Source: Amycolatopsis mediterranei
Lineage (GTDB): Bacteria > Actinomycetota > Actinomycetes > Mycobacteriales > Pseudonocardiaceae
DNA length: 64,000 bases
NCBI RefSeq assembly: GCF_026017845.1
Contig: NZ_CP100416.1
Span: 5,762,887-5,826,886, forward strand
Reading direction: 5' to 3'
Shown: piece after piece, positions 52,990 to 62,082 of the stretch
Numbering within the stretch: the first letter of the stretch is position 1
How the letters are laid out: every line of letters begins with the position of its first letter
Notes under the pieces: generated by a model
Database searches by the model: none
The model's input: only the letters and a program-made list of their open reading frames with translations
What the model was told of the DNA's origin: nothing
Program-made: the position numbers and the translations under genes

Positions 52990-53286
52990 TCAGTGGTCGT
53001 CGTAGTGGTCCTCGTGGACCGCGTGGCGGTGGCCGTCGTGCAGGTAGTCGACGTGGTCGCCGTGGGGCACCGCCACGTGGCCGCAGCCGTCGCCGTGGGC
53101 GTGTTCGTGGCCGGTGTGCGGCACGTGCCCGGCGATTTCGCACTCGTCGAAGTGGCCGTCGTGGGCGCGATGCAGGTGCCCTTCGTGCACGTAGTCGATG
53201 TGGTCGCCGTGCGGGACCGCCGCGTGGCCGCAGCCCTCACGGTGGACGTGGTCGTGGCCGGCGTGCTGCACGTGCAGCATGGTCAT
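52990..53286 (-). CDS. His-rich metal-binding protein with internal duplication
   Basis: The 98 residues contain about 27 histidines and few hydrophobics. Two halves repeat the pattern H-x-H-x2-GCGH-x-AVPHGDH-x-DY-x-H-x-GH-x-HR, so the protein arose by duplication. It probably binds zinc or another soft metal in the cytoplasm, either as a store or as a chaperone. GAAGGGGG precedes the ATG at 53286 by 7 bases. It borders the Zn-independent ribosomal genes, but I see no Zur box in its own upstream region. Confidence 0.85.
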   Translation of the reverse strand: MTMLHVQHAGHDHVHREGCGHAAVPHGDHIDYVHEGHLHRAHDGHFDECEIAGHVPHTGHEHAHGDGCGHVAVPHGDHVDYLHDGHRHAVHEDHYDDH

Positions 53287-53395
53287 CGGCTGCCCCCTTC
53301 TCGATGTGTGTCCACTTCGGACGGTAACACCGGATGCTCCACCCGTCCGGGCGAAAGCTCCCGGCTCACCCGATAGCGGCCGATCCGTCCGAGTT

Positions 53396-53413
53396 GATAA
53401 ACCCAGGTTTATC
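53396..53413. promoter_or_regulatory. MarR operator
   Basis: GATAAACCCAGGTTTATC is an 18-base palindrome, perfect apart from the central two bases, 17 bases upstream of the MarR start. It fits the size of MarR sites and would repress the marR-MFS-DLH operon. Confidence 0.8.
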
Positions 53414-53430
53414 AGTCTAGGTTGACGATC

Positions 53431-53865
53431 GTGACGGACCAGGAGCTCTTCCAGGCGAGCGCCGACCTGCGGGTCGCGCTCGGCCGGCTGGTCCGGCGGC
53501 TGCGCCAGAGCTACGTCGCCGGCGAACCGACCCTGCCCGAACGCTCGGTTCTGTCCCGGCTCGACCGCGAGGGCCCGGCCACCCCGGGCTGTCTCGCCGA
53601 CCTCGAACGGGTCAAGCCGCAGGCCATGGGCGTCACCCTCGCCGGGCTGGTCGAACGCGGGCTGGTCGAGCGGCGCAAGGACGACTCCGACGGCCGCAAG
53701 GTGCTGATGTCGGTCACCGAAACCGGCGTCAAGCTGCTCACCGACCGGCGCTCGCAGACGACCCGGCAGATGGCGGCCGTGCTGGCCGGGAAGTTCACCG
53801 CGGCCGAACAGCGCGCGCTGATCACGGCCATCCCGCTGATCGAGCGGCTGGCGGACGAGCTGTGA
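53431..53865 (+). CDS. MarR-family regulator
   Basis: This 144-residue protein has the MarR winged helix (ERSVLSRLDREGPATPGCLA, then ERVKPQAMGVTLAGLVERGL, VERRKDDSDGRKVL wing). GTG at 53431 is preferred to the TTG at 53422, although neither has a good ribosome binding site. It overlaps the transporter gene by 4 bases and leads an operon of exporter, dienelactone-hydrolase-like and DUF6295 genes: a probable drug or phenolic sensor. Confidence 0.9.
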   Translation: MTDQELFQASADLRVALGRLVRRLRQSYVAGEPTLPERSVLSRLDREGPATPGCLADLERVKPQAMGVTLAGLVERGLVERRKDDSDGRKVLMSVTETGVKLLTDRRSQTTRQMAAVLAGKFTAAEQRALITAIPLIERLADEL

Positions 53866-55532
53866 GCTACAAGTGGATCGCGCTGTCGAACACCACGCTC
53901 GGCGTGCTGATGTCCGCGCTCGACGGCTCGATCGTCATCATCTCGCTGCCGGCGATCTTCCGCGGCATCGGGCTCGACCCGCTCGCCCCGGGCAACATCG
54001 GCTACCTGCTCTGGATGATCCTCGGCTACCTGCTGGTGCAGGCGGTGCTGGTGGTGACGCTCGGGCGGCTCGGCGACATGTTCGGCCGCGTCAAGATGTA
54101 CAACCTCGGGTTCGTCGTGTTCAGCGCCGCGTCGATCGCCCTCTCGTTCGACCCGTTCCACGCCGGCGCCGGCGCGCTCTGGCTGATCGGCTGGCGGATC
54201 GTGCAGGCCGTCGGCGGGTCGATGCTGACGGCGAACTCGGCGGCCATCCTCACCGACGCCTTCCCGGCCCGGCAGCGCGGGATGGCGCTGGGCGTCAACC
54301 AGATCACCGCGCTGGCCGGGCAGTTCCTCGGCCTGGTCGTCGGCGGGCTGCTGGCCGAGATCGACTGGCGCGCGGTGTTCTGGGTGAGCGTGCCGTTCGG
54401 CCTGCTCGGCACGATCTGGTCGATCCGCAGCCTCCGCGAGGTCGGGACACCGCAGCGCGCGAAGATCGACTGGGGCGGGAACGTCACCTTCGCGGCGGGA
54501 ACCGCGCTGGTCCTCGCCGGGATCACCTACGGCATCCAGCCCTACGGCGGCGCCGCCACCGGCTGGGGCAATCCCTGGGTCCTCGGCGGGATCGGCGCCG
54601 GCGTGCTGCTGCTCCTGCTGTTCGGCGTGATCGAGACGCGCATCGCCGCGCCGATGTTCCAGCTGACCCTGTTCAGGATCCGCGCGTTCGCCGCCGGCAA
54701 CATCGCCGCGTTGCTGACTTCGGTCGCGCGTGGTGGCATGCAGTTCATGCTCATCATCTGGCTGCAGGGGATCTGGCTGCCCCTGCACGGCTACGACTAC
54801 GAGCGGACGCCCCTGTGGGCGGGCATCCACCTGCTGCCGCTGACCGTCGGGTTCCTCATCGCCGGGCCGGTGTCCGGGTACCTGTCCGACCGGTTCGGCG
54901 CCCGGCCGCTGGCCACCGGCGGGCTGCTCCTGGTCGCCGCGGCGTTCCTCGGCCTGCTGGCCCTGCCGGTGGACTTCTCCTACCCGGCGTTCGCCGCCCT
55001 GCTCGTGCTGAGCGGCATCGGCCAGGGCATGTTCGCCGCGCCCAACACCTCGGCGATCATGAGCAGCGTGCCGACCGAGCAGCGCGGCGTCGCCTCCGGC
55101 ATGCGGGCGACGTTCCAGAACTCCGGGACGTCGCTGTCGATCGGCGTGTTCTTCTCCCTGATGATCGCCGGGCTGGCCACGTCGCTGCCGCAGACGCTGA
55201 CGGGCGGCCTGCAGGCCCACGGCGTCCCGGCGCCGGTCGCCGACGGCGTCGCGCAGCTCCCGCCGGTCAGCACGCTGTTCGCCGCGTTCCTCGGCAGCAA
55301 CCCGGTCGGGCACCTGCTCGGCCCGGACGTCCTTTCCGGACTGGCGCCGGCCGACCGGACCGCCCTCACCGGCGGCGAATTCTTCCCGCGGCTGGTCTCC
55401 GGCCCGTTCCACCACGGCCTGGTGGTCGTGTTCACCGCGGCCGCGGCGATGGCCGTCGTCGCCGCGATCGCGTCCGCTTCACGCGGCGCACGGCAGCTCC
55501 ACCCACTCGAGGAAGCGAAGGAGAACCGATGA
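53862..55532 (+). CDS. DHA2-family MFS transporter
   Basis: This 556-residue protein has about 14 membrane helices, LGRLGDMFGRVKMYNLG in loop 2-3 and ALDGSIVIISLPAI in helix 1, as in DHA2 drug:H+ antiporters. GTG overlaps the marR stop (GTGA). It is likely induced when MarR releases the operator. Confidence 0.92.
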   Translation: MSYKWIALSNTTLGVLMSALDGSIVIISLPAIFRGIGLDPLAPGNIGYLLWMILGYLLVQAVLVVTLGRLGDMFGRVKMYNLGFVVFSAASIALSFDPFHAGAGALWLIGWRIVQAVGGSMLTANSAAILTDAFPARQRGMALGVNQITALAGQFLGLVVGGLLAEIDWRAVFWVSVPFGLLGTIWSIRSLREVGTPQRAKIDWGGNVTFAAGTALVLAGITYGIQPYGGAATGWGNPWVLGGIGAGVLLLLLFGVIETRIAAPMFQLTLFRIRAFAAGNIAALLTSVARGGMQFMLIIWLQGIWLPLHGYDYERTPLWAGIHLLPLTVGFLIAGPVSGYLSDRFGARPLATGGLLLVAAAFLGLLALPVDFSYPAFAALLVLSGIGQGMFAAPNTSAIMSSVPTEQRGVASGMRATFQNSGTSLSIGVFFSLMIAGLATSLPQTLTGGLQAHGVPAPVADGVAQLPPVSTLFAAFLGSNPVGHLLGPDVLSGLAPADRTALTGGEFFPRLVSGPFHHGLVVVFTAAAAMAVVAAIASASRGARQLHPLEEAKENR

Positions 55533-56269
55533 CCGACGAGATCATCGCCGGCACCGTCACCATCACCGGCCACGGCGGGGACGAGCTCGAGGCCTACCTG
55601 GCCAAACCGACCGACGAGACCCCGCGCGGCGGCGTCGTGGTGATCCACCACCTGCCCGGCTACGACGCGGCGACGAAGGAGATGGTCCGCCGCTTCGCCG
55701 TCGAGGGCTACAACGCGCTCTGCCCGAACCTGTACACGCGGGAAGCGCCGGGCGCGGACCCCGACGACGCAGCCGCGACGGTCCGCGCGGCGGGCGGCAT
55801 CCCGGACGACCGCCTGGTCGGCGACGTCTCGGGCGCGGCGGACTACCTGCGCGCGCTGGAGAACGCGAACGGCCGCGTCGGCGTCATCGGGCACTGTTCC
55901 GGCGGCCGCCACGCGTTCCTCGCGGCCTGTTCCCTGGAGCTCGACGCGGCGGTGGACTGCTACGGCGCGTTCGTCGTCAACGACCCGCCGGAGGCCATGA
56001 GGCAGATGAAGCCGCTGCTCGGCCTGACACCCCAGCTGTCCTGCCCGCTGCTGGGCATCTTCGGCGCCGAAGACCAGTTCCCGGGCCCGGACGAGGTGGC
56101 CGTGCTGGCGGCGGAGCTGGAAAAGCACGGCAAGGAGCACGAGTTCCATACCTACGCCGACGCCGGCCACGCGTTCTTCGCCGTCGACCGCCCGAGCTAC
56201 CGTCCCGAAGCCGCGAAGGACGGCTGGGAACGCATCCTCGACTTCTACGCCCGCACGCTCACCGCCTGA
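55529..56269 (+). CDS. Dienelactone hydrolase family protein
   Basis: The 246 residues have the DLH triad: Cys123 in GHCSGG, Asp in GAEDQF and His in AGHAFF. Dienelactone hydrolase opens lactones in chlorocatechol degradation; other members have different substrates. It overlaps the transporter stop by 4 bases and fits a detoxification operon. Confidence 0.92.
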   Translation: MTDEIIAGTVTITGHGGDELEAYLAKPTDETPRGGVVVIHHLPGYDAATKEMVRRFAVEGYNALCPNLYTREAPGADPDDAAATVRAAGGIPDDRLVGDVSGAADYLRALENANGRVGVIGHCSGGRHAFLAACSLELDAAVDCYGAFVVNDPPEAMRQMKPLLGLTPQLSCPLLGIFGAEDQFPGPDEVAVLAAELEKHGKEHEFHTYADAGHAFFAVDRPSYRPEAAKDGWERILDFYARTLTA

Positions 56270-56281
56270 AAGGACCCGCCG

Positions 56282-56554
56282 ATGTGCACTTACCTGACGG
56301 AGAAGTTCGCGCTCGAAGGCAGCGGCAAGGGCGCCCGCGGCTGGTTCCGCCTGAACGAAGGCACCGTGTACGTCGACCACCCGGTGCACGCGCCCTACGC
56401 GCACACGGTGAACATCGACTTCCGGAACCCGGCCCTGGGCGCGTCGGCGCGGGTGGCGGTGGAGCTCACCGAGGAGGACGCGCTGGCCCTGGCGGACGCG
56501 ATCCACGCGGCCGTCAAGTCGGCTCCCGCCGGACTGGCTTCCCGGAACCAGTGA
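56282..56554 (+). CDS. DUF6295-like small protein
   Basis: The 90-residue protein starts MCTYLTEKFALEGSGKGARG and has the conserved YVDHPVHAPYAHTVNIDFRN segment; it resembles the family named DUF6295. It lies 12 bases after the DLH gene and is probably the last gene of the MarR operon. The function is unknown. Confidence 0.8.
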   Translation: MCTYLTEKFALEGSGKGARGWFRLNEGTVYVDHPVHAPYAHTVNIDFRNPALGASARVAVELTEEDALALADAIHAAVKSAPAGLASRNQ

Positions 56555-56557
56555 GAT

Positions 56558-57973
56558 TCAGGGCGTGTAGAGGGCGCCCAGGAACTCCAGGAGGAGGCGT
56601 TCGCGCAGCGGCGCGGGAGCGGTGGCGAGGAGGGCGTTGATCGGGGCCATCCGGTCCGGGAGACCGGCCGCGCCGCCGAGGCCGGCCGCCGCGAGGAGGC
56701 CGGCGAACTGCTCCGATGTCAGCGTCGCCGGGTCGAGTTCCGCCACGAACTCGGCCACGGCGGCGTCGACGACCACCGGGCCCGCCGCCCGCGCCGCGTC
56801 CACCGACGCGGCCAGGTCGGTCAGGAACTCCTTCTCACTACCGTGGTTGGCCGCCGTCACCGTCAGGTGCAGGTTGACCGGCGACGATTCGAAAGCGAAC
56901 TGCGGCTGGACGTACCAGCCGCGCGCCTTCATCTCGTCGGCCACCGTGAACAGGTCGAAGCCGTCGTCGCCGGTGAACGCGATCAGCGTCGACACCGGGT
57001 CGCCGAGGATCCGGAGGCCGGGCAGTCCGGCGATGCCGGAACGGATGCGGGCGGTCGCTTCCCGGGCGGCGGCCGCCAGCTTCAGGTAGCCGTCGGAACC
57101 GAGGTGGTTCACCACCGCCCACGCGGCGGCGAGCGGGCCGCCGGAGCGCGTGCTCTGGATGGTCGTGTTCAGCATCGTGTAGCCCGGCCAGGCCGCGCTG
57201 GCGAAGTAGTGTGTGCGCCGCAGCTCCGCCGAGGCGTGCAGCAGCACCGACGTCCCCTTCGGACAGTAGGCGTACTTGTGCAGGTCCACCGAGATGCTCG
57301 TGACGCCGGGGACGCGGAAGTCGAACGGCGGCACGTCCGCGCCGAGGCGGGCGAAGTAGGGCAGCACCCAGCCGCCGATGCAGGCGTCGACGTGCAGCCG
57401 GACGCCCCGCGCCGCAGCCGCCGCCGCGATCTCGGGCACCGGGTCGAGCACGCCGTGGGCGTACGACGGGGCACTCGCCACGACCAGGACCGTCGAGTCG
57501 TCGATCGCCGCGGCCATCGCCGCCGGGTCGGCGCGGAAGGTCACCGGGTCGACCGGGACGTCGATCCGCCGCAGCCCGAACAGGTGGGCCGCCTTGTGGA
57601 ACGCCGCGTGCGCGGTGGTCGGGAGAACCACCGAAGGCGAGGCGATCTCCGGGTGGGCGTCCCGCGCCGCGAGCACCGCCAGCAGGCACGACTCCGTGCC
57701 ACCGGAGGTCACCGAACCGACCACGCCCGGGACGTCACCCAGCAACCGGGACGCCGCCAGCACGAGGTCGTTCTCCATCTTCAGCAGGCTCGGGAACGCC
57801 GTCGGATCCAGGCCGTTGGCCGACGACGCGAGCGCGTGCGCCGCCGCGCCGAGGAAGTCCACTTCGGACAGCCCGCTGTCGTAGACGTAGGCCAGGGTCC
57901 GGCCGCCGTGCGTCGGCAGGTCGCCCGCGCGCAGCTCCCGCAGCGCCGCGAGCACGTCCTCAGACGGGTTCAC
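56558..57973 (-). CDS. PLP-dependent lyase/decarboxylase, sphingosine-1-phosphate-lyase-like
   Basis: The 471-residue fold-type I PLP enzyme has SGGTESCLLAVLAARD (90-105), HVDACIGGWVLPYF (194-207) and PLP Lys233 in SVDLHKYAYCPKG. It is of the group II decarboxylase/S1P-lyase type; the substrate could be an amino acid or a phosphorylated amino alcohol. Its start overlaps the symporter gene end by 14 bases, so the two are cotranscribed. Confidence 0.85.
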   Translation of the reverse strand: MNPSEDVLAALRELRAGDLPTHGGRTLAYVYDSGLSEVDFLGAAAHALASSANGLDPTAFPSLLKMENDLVLAASRLLGDVPGVVGSVTSGGTESCLLAVLAARDAHPEIASPSVVLPTTAHAAFHKAAHLFGLRRIDVPVDPVTFRADPAAMAAAIDDSTVLVVASAPSYAHGVLDPVPEIAAAAAARGVRLHVDACIGGWVLPYFARLGADVPPFDFRVPGVTSISVDLHKYAYCPKGTSVLLHASAELRRTHYFASAAWPGYTMLNTTIQSTRSGGPLAAAWAVVNHLGSDGYLKLAAAAREATARIRSGIAGLPGLRILGDPVSTLIAFTGDDGFDLFTVADEMKARGWYVQPQFAFESSPVNLHLTVTAANHGSEKEFLTDLAASVDAARAAGPVVVDAAVAEFVAELDPATLTSEQFAGLLAAAGLGGAAGLPDRMAPINALLATAPAPLRERLLLEFLGALYTP

Positions 57974-59273
57974 GGCGCGGCTCCAGCACCTTGCGCCGCA
58001 GCAGGGGCAGCGCCAGCGCGATCAGCACGCCGGGGACGATCGACGCCCCGACGAGGATCGCCACGATCGCGCTGTGCGGCTGCGCCGCGGTGGCGTCCGT
58101 GCTGGACACGTATCCGCCGAACGCCAGGATCAGCGCCCAGAGACCGCCGCCGAAGGCCAGCCCGAGGGTCTCCCCCGCGGTCCACACCCCCGCCGCGATC
58201 CCCGCGCGGGTTTCGCCGGTGCGCTCCTCTTCGGCGGTGATCAGGTCGGGCAGGATGGCCAGCGGGAACACCGAAATCCCGGCGTACCCGACCCCGCAGA
58301 GCGCCACGAAGACGAACGAGACGACCAGCGGGATCTCCTGGGCGAAGACCAGGCCGAGCAGCCCGATCGCGAAGGCCGCGGTGGCCAGGCGGAAGCCGTT
58401 GAGCTTGCCGACCCGGTCGCCCAGCCGCGGCCACAGCGGCATGGTGATCAGCGCCGGGCCGACGAAGATGACGAACAGGATCGTGCCGTAGGCGTCGTTC
58501 CCGAGGATGCGCTGGGCGAAGAACGGGATCGCGGCGAGCACCGTGCCGATGCCCAGTGCCTGGATGAAGTACGTGCCGAGCAGCCAGCGGAACGGCCGCC
58601 AGGCGGCGAGCGTGCGCACCAGCTCCTTCAGGTTCACCGTGTTCGGCCGCAGCGAGCCGACCGGGGCGTCCTTGAGCCCGAAGTACACGAGCAGCGTCGC
58701 GACCAGCACGATCAGCCCGATCACCACGGCCATGATCCGGTAGCCGGCGACCCCCTCGATCCCGGCGGTGATCGCCGGGGCGCCGCCGCCGCAGATCAGG
58801 ATCGTCACGGCCAGCACCCCGATGCGGACGCTGGTGAGCTTCGTCCGCTCGGTCGCCGACTCGGTCAGCTCGGCGGGCAGCGCGTTGAACGGCACCTGGA
58901 ACAGCGCGTACGCCGTGGCGCAGAGGGCGAACGTGATCGCCACGTACAGCGCGTCCGGCAGCGGGCCGCCGAACCCGGGGTGGGCGAACATCGCCGCGAA
59001 CAGGATCGCCACGCCGATGCCGCCGATCAGCAGGAAGCGCCGCCGGCTGCCGGTCTTGATCAGGTCGGCGTCGGACATCCGCCCGGCGATCGGGTTGAAC
59101 AGCACGTCCCAGGCCTTGGGCACGAACACGATCGCGGCGGCCCAGCCGGCGGGCACGGCCATCGTGTCGGTCAGGTACTTGACCAGCACCAGGCCGGGGA
59201 CGGTGCCGAAGGACCCGGTGACGAACGAGCCGAGCGAATAGCGGAACCTCGTCCGGCCGGACAGCGTCGCCAT
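57960..59273 (-). CDS. GPH-family (MelB-like) MFS symporter
   Basis: The 437-residue protein has about 12 helices. The GPH signature AWDVLFNPIAGRMSDADLIK near 50-69, with SRRRFLLIGG following, is typical of cation:sugar symporters. The start is ATG at 59273 with GAGGAGG only 3 bases upstream. It is upstream of the PLP lyase in the same operon, so it may import that enzyme's substrate. Confidence 0.88.
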   Translation of the reverse strand: MATLSGRTRFRYSLGSFVTGSFGTVPGLVLVKYLTDTMAVPAGWAAAIVFVPKAWDVLFNPIAGRMSDADLIKTGSRRRFLLIGGIGVAILFAAMFAHPGFGGPLPDALYVAITFALCATAYALFQVPFNALPAELTESATERTKLTSVRIGVLAVTILICGGGAPAITAGIEGVAGYRIMAVVIGLIVLVATLLVYFGLKDAPVGSLRPNTVNLKELVRTLAAWRPFRWLLGTYFIQALGIGTVLAAIPFFAQRILGNDAYGTILFVIFVGPALITMPLWPRLGDRVGKLNGFRLATAAFAIGLLGLVFAQEIPLVVSFVFVALCGVGYAGISVFPLAILPDLITAEEERTGETRAGIAAGVWTAGETLGLAFGGGLWALILAFGGYVSSTDATAAQPHSAIVAILVGASIVPGVLIALALPLLRRKVLEPRREPV

Positions 59274-59394
59274 GATCCTCCTCGAAACGGCGTACCGGGT
59301 GCAGGCCATGAGTATTCGATCTCGGCGCGCACCCGGTAGTGGTCGAGGGGAATCGTGCCATCGTCGTGACCAAGGCCACGACGGGGCCCGCCGG

Positions 59395-60420
59395 TCAGCG
59401 CAGAGCGCCGGCGATCTTCTCCAGCGTGGCGGCGTCACCGCGCAGCAGCAGCTGGGTGACCACCGTCTCCTCCCAGGCCTGCAGCTCGTCGCGGATCTTC
59501 GCCGGCGGCCCGATCAGCGAGGTGTCCTCCACCAGCGACGTCGGGATCGCCGCGGCCGCCTCGTCCTTGCGGCCGGCGAGGAAGAGCTCCTGGACCTTGT
59601 CGGCCACGTCGCCGTAGCCGAGCCGCGCGTAGACGTCGTGGTGGAAGTTGACGCTCTTCGCGCCCATCCCGCCGATGTACAACGCCAGCGACGGCTTGAT
59701 CCAGCCCGCCGCCTCCTCGACGTCGTCGTGCACGATCACCGGCAGCGAGCACGGCACCTCGAACGTCTCCAAGGTGTGTCGCGCGCCCGGCCGTGAGAAG
59801 CCCTCTTCGAGCGCGGCCTTGTAGAAGCCGTTGCTCTTGGGCGAGAAGAACAGCGGCAGCCAGCCGTCGCCGATCTCCGCCGCGAGGGCCACGTTCTTGG
59901 GGCCTTCGGCCGCCAGGTGGATCGGGATGTCCTTGCGCAGCGGGTGCACCGTCGGCTTCAGCGGCTTGCCGAGCCCGGTGCCGCCCTTGAACGGCAGCTG
60001 GAAGTGGTCACCGTCGAGGGTCACCGGCGCTTCGCGGGCGATCACCTGCCGGACGATGTCGACGTACTCGCGGGTCCGCGCGAGGGGCTTCGGGTACGGC
60101 TGGCCGTACCAGCCCTCGACGACCTGCGGGCCGGACGCGCCGAGCCCGAGCACCATCCGGCCGCCGGAGAGGTGGTCGAGGGTCAGGGCGCTCATCGCCG
60201 TCGCCGTCGGCGTCCGCGCGGCCATCTGGACGATGTTCGTGCCGAGCCGGATCCGGCTGGTGGAAGCGCCGTACCAGGCCAGCGGCGTGAACGCGTCCGA
60301 GCCGTACGCCTCCGCGGTCCACACCGAGTCGAAGCCGAGTTCCTCGGCCTTGAGGACGGCTTCCAGCGCACCCGGGGTCGGGCCGCTCTGCCAGTACCCG
60401 ACGTGGAATCCCAGCTTCAC
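59395..60420 (-). CDS. LLM-class F420-dependent oxidoreductase
   Basis: This 341-residue TIM-barrel luciferase-like protein has MKLGFHVGYWQSGP, SVWTAEAYGSDAFTPLAW (32-49), LGTNIVQMAARTP and MVLGLGASGPQVVEGWYG. Actinobacterial members use F420 rather than FMN. It follows the MpaB-like gene by 9 bases and is likely in the TetR-controlled operon at 61.4 kb. Confidence 0.92.
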   Translation of the reverse strand: MKLGFHVGYWQSGPTPGALEAVLKAEELGFDSVWTAEAYGSDAFTPLAWYGASTSRIRLGTNIVQMAARTPTATAMSALTLDHLSGGRMVLGLGASGPQVVEGWYGQPYPKPLARTREYVDIVRQVIAREAPVTLDGDHFQLPFKGGTGLGKPLKPTVHPLRKDIPIHLAAEGPKNVALAAEIGDGWLPLFFSPKSNGFYKAALEEGFSRPGARHTLETFEVPCSLPVIVHDDVEEAAGWIKPSLALYIGGMGAKSVNFHHDVYARLGYGDVADKVQELFLAGRKDEAAAAIPTSLVEDTSLIGPPAKIRDELQAWEETVVTQLLLRGDAATLEKIAGALR

Positions 60421-60429
60421 GAATGCCTC

Positions 60430-61347
60430 CTAGACGTTCGGCGCGTAGTGCTCGGGTTTGCCCCGCTCGGACAGCGGCGGCAGGTTCCTGCGTGGAGTTT
60501 CGACCAACGGCGCGTCCGCAGCCACCTCGCCGCGCTCGCGACGCCAGCCGGCGCGCGCTCGCGGGTGGTAGCGGCGGTCGTGCGGGACTAGCGTGAACAC
60601 GGCGTTGACCAGCTTCCCGAACCGCCGGTGCCGCCGGGCGTCGCGTCCGGTCCAGCGGAAGCCGAGCAGATCGCGGACCTCGCGGTCGTACAGGCCGATC
60701 GTCAGCCACACGAAGTTGCGCGCGACCACCCGCTGGACCGGCCGCCACAGCGGATCCGGCAGCCAGGGCAGGAACGGCGGCTTGCCGAGCCCGCGGATGT
60801 CGAGGACGTCCCGGGTGGCCTTGTTGTCCTCCAGGACCTCGGTGCACATGTGCTTCCAGTAGCGCTGGAAGTCTTCCCAGCTTTCCGGCACCGGCCGCAT
60901 GGTCATGTCGTACATCCGCCACCAGCGGACGTGCTCGTCGAACAGCTGCCGCTTTTCGGCCTCGCCGATGCCGCCCATGAAGTGGTCGGCGATGAGGATC
61001 GTGCTGACGAAGAACGTCGCGTGCGCCCAGTAGTAGGTGTCGGGGTCGAGCGCGTGGTAGCGGCGGCCCTGTGCGTCGACACCCTTGATGCGGTCGTGGT
61101 AGCCGCGGACTTCGAGGGCGGTCCGGTGGGCGCGCGGGCCGTCGTAGACGACCCCGCCGATCGGGTAGAGCGAACGGAACAGCCGCTGCCAGCGCTCCTC
61201 GAAGAACCGCGAGTGCTGCTCGACGCCGGCGCCGAGGCCGGGGTGCATGTTCTGCATGGAGCCGGCCCACAGGCCGATCAGCAGGCCGCGCCAGTCGCCG
61301 AAGTACTTCCACGTCAGCGAGTCGGGCCCCAGCGGTGGGGGTGTCAT
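60430..61347 (-). CDS. MpaB-type oxygenase (DUF2236)
   Basis: The 305-residue protein has the DUF2236/MpaB-type heme oxygenase features: YYWAHATFFVSTILIADHF (about 110-128), RWWRMYDMTMRPVPESW and LGFRWTGRDARRHRRF. The family includes latex-clearing and mycophenolic-acid-pathway enzymes that cleave or oxidise hydrophobic compounds. The ATG at 61347 is preferred; longer frames run into the operator. It is divergent from the TetR gene and precedes the LLM gene. Confidence 0.88.
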   Translation of the reverse strand: MTPPPLGPDSLTWKYFGDWRGLLIGLWAGSMQNMHPGLGAGVEQHSRFFEERWQRLFRSLYPIGGVVYDGPRAHRTALEVRGYHDRIKGVDAQGRRYHALDPDTYYWAHATFFVSTILIADHFMGGIGEAEKRQLFDEHVRWWRMYDMTMRPVPESWEDFQRYWKHMCTEVLEDNKATRDVLDIRGLGKPPFLPWLPDPLWRPVQRVVARNFVWLTIGLYDREVRDLLGFRWTGRDARRHRRFGKLVNAVFTLVPHDRRYHPRARAGWRRERGEVAADAPLVETPRRNLPPLSERGKPEHYAPNV

Positions 61348-61374
61348 CGGCGCACTCCTCGTCGAGTCCAAACT

Positions 61375-61418
61375 GACTACGGCTGTTGTCAGGCTAGGAT
61401 CTGACAACAGTTGTAGTC
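61375..61418. promoter_or_regulatory. 44-bp palindromic TetR operator
   Basis: Perfect inner arms CTGTTGTCA (61383-61391) and TGACAACAG (61402-61410), plus outer arms GACTAC (61375-61380) and GTAGTC (61413-61418), form one large palindrome made of two 16-base sites. It lies between the divergent TetR and MpaB genes and probably controls both. Confidence 0.85.
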
Positions 61419-61433
61419 AACCGAGGAGCTGTG

Positions 61434-62024
61434 ATGCCGGGCCGGACCTGGGCGGGCACGACGCTGGACGACCGGAAGGCGCTCCGGCGCGAGCAGCTGG
61501 TGGCCGCCGGCCTGGAGCTGCTGGGCACCGAAGGCTCGGCCGGGACGAGCGTCCGCGCGGTGTGCCGGCACGCGAAGCTGACCGAGCGGTACTTCTACGA
61601 GAGTTTCGCCGACCGCGAAGAGCTGGTCGCGGCGGTCTACGAACACGTCGGCGAGCAGGCGCGGCAGGCGCTCGTCGACGCGGTGCGGGACGCCCCCACT
61701 CCCGTGTCGCGGGCGGAGCACGCCGTGCGCGCGTTCGTCGAGCTGATCGTCGACGACCCCCGCAAGGGCCGGGTCCTGCTGCTCGCCCCGCTCACCGACC
61801 CCGCGCTGACCCGCCGCGGCCTGCACCTGCTGCCGGTGTTCGCCGCGCTGGTCGGCGAACAGCTCACCCACGGAGACGAGACCGAACGCCGGATGGTCGC
61901 CGTCGGGCTGGTCGGCGCGCTGACCAACGTCTTCGTCGCCTACCTCGACGGCTCGCTGAAGGTTTCGCGCGAGCGGCTCGTCGCGCACTGCGTGAAACTC
62001 GTCCTCGGCGCCGACGGCCACTGA
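61434..62024 (+). CDS. TetR family regulator
   Basis: This 196-residue protein has the helix-turn-helix GSAGTSVRAVCRHAKLTERY then FYESFADREELVAAVY (about 34-70). ATG at 61434 has GAGGAG 6 bases upstream; a GTG directly before it is too close. It is divergent from the MpaB-LLM pair and should repress both through the 44-bp operator. Confidence 0.92.
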   Translation: MPGRTWAGTTLDDRKALRREQLVAAGLELLGTEGSAGTSVRAVCRHAKLTERYFYESFADREELVAAVYEHVGEQARQALVDAVRDAPTPVSRAEHAVRAFVELIVDDPRKGRVLLLAPLTDPALTRRGLHLLPVFAALVGEQLTHGDETERRMVAVGLVGALTNVFVAYLDGSLKVSRERLVAHCVKLVLGADGH

Positions 62025-62082
62025 CGCACCTCCCTTGCCCGACCTGGTGACAGTCGCGCGGCGGATCGGGCAGACTCAACCC

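Noticed and set aside
53287..53395. Zur box before the His-rich gene
   Set aside because: No TGA-A-TG-T-TCA-like palindrome was found; the nearby GATAAACC palindrome at 53396 fits the MarR gene instead.
56558..57973. EgtE completing the ergothioneine pathway
   Set aside because: The PLP protein is of the group II decarboxylase/S1P-lyase type, 44 kb from the egt genes and cotranscribed with a symporter.
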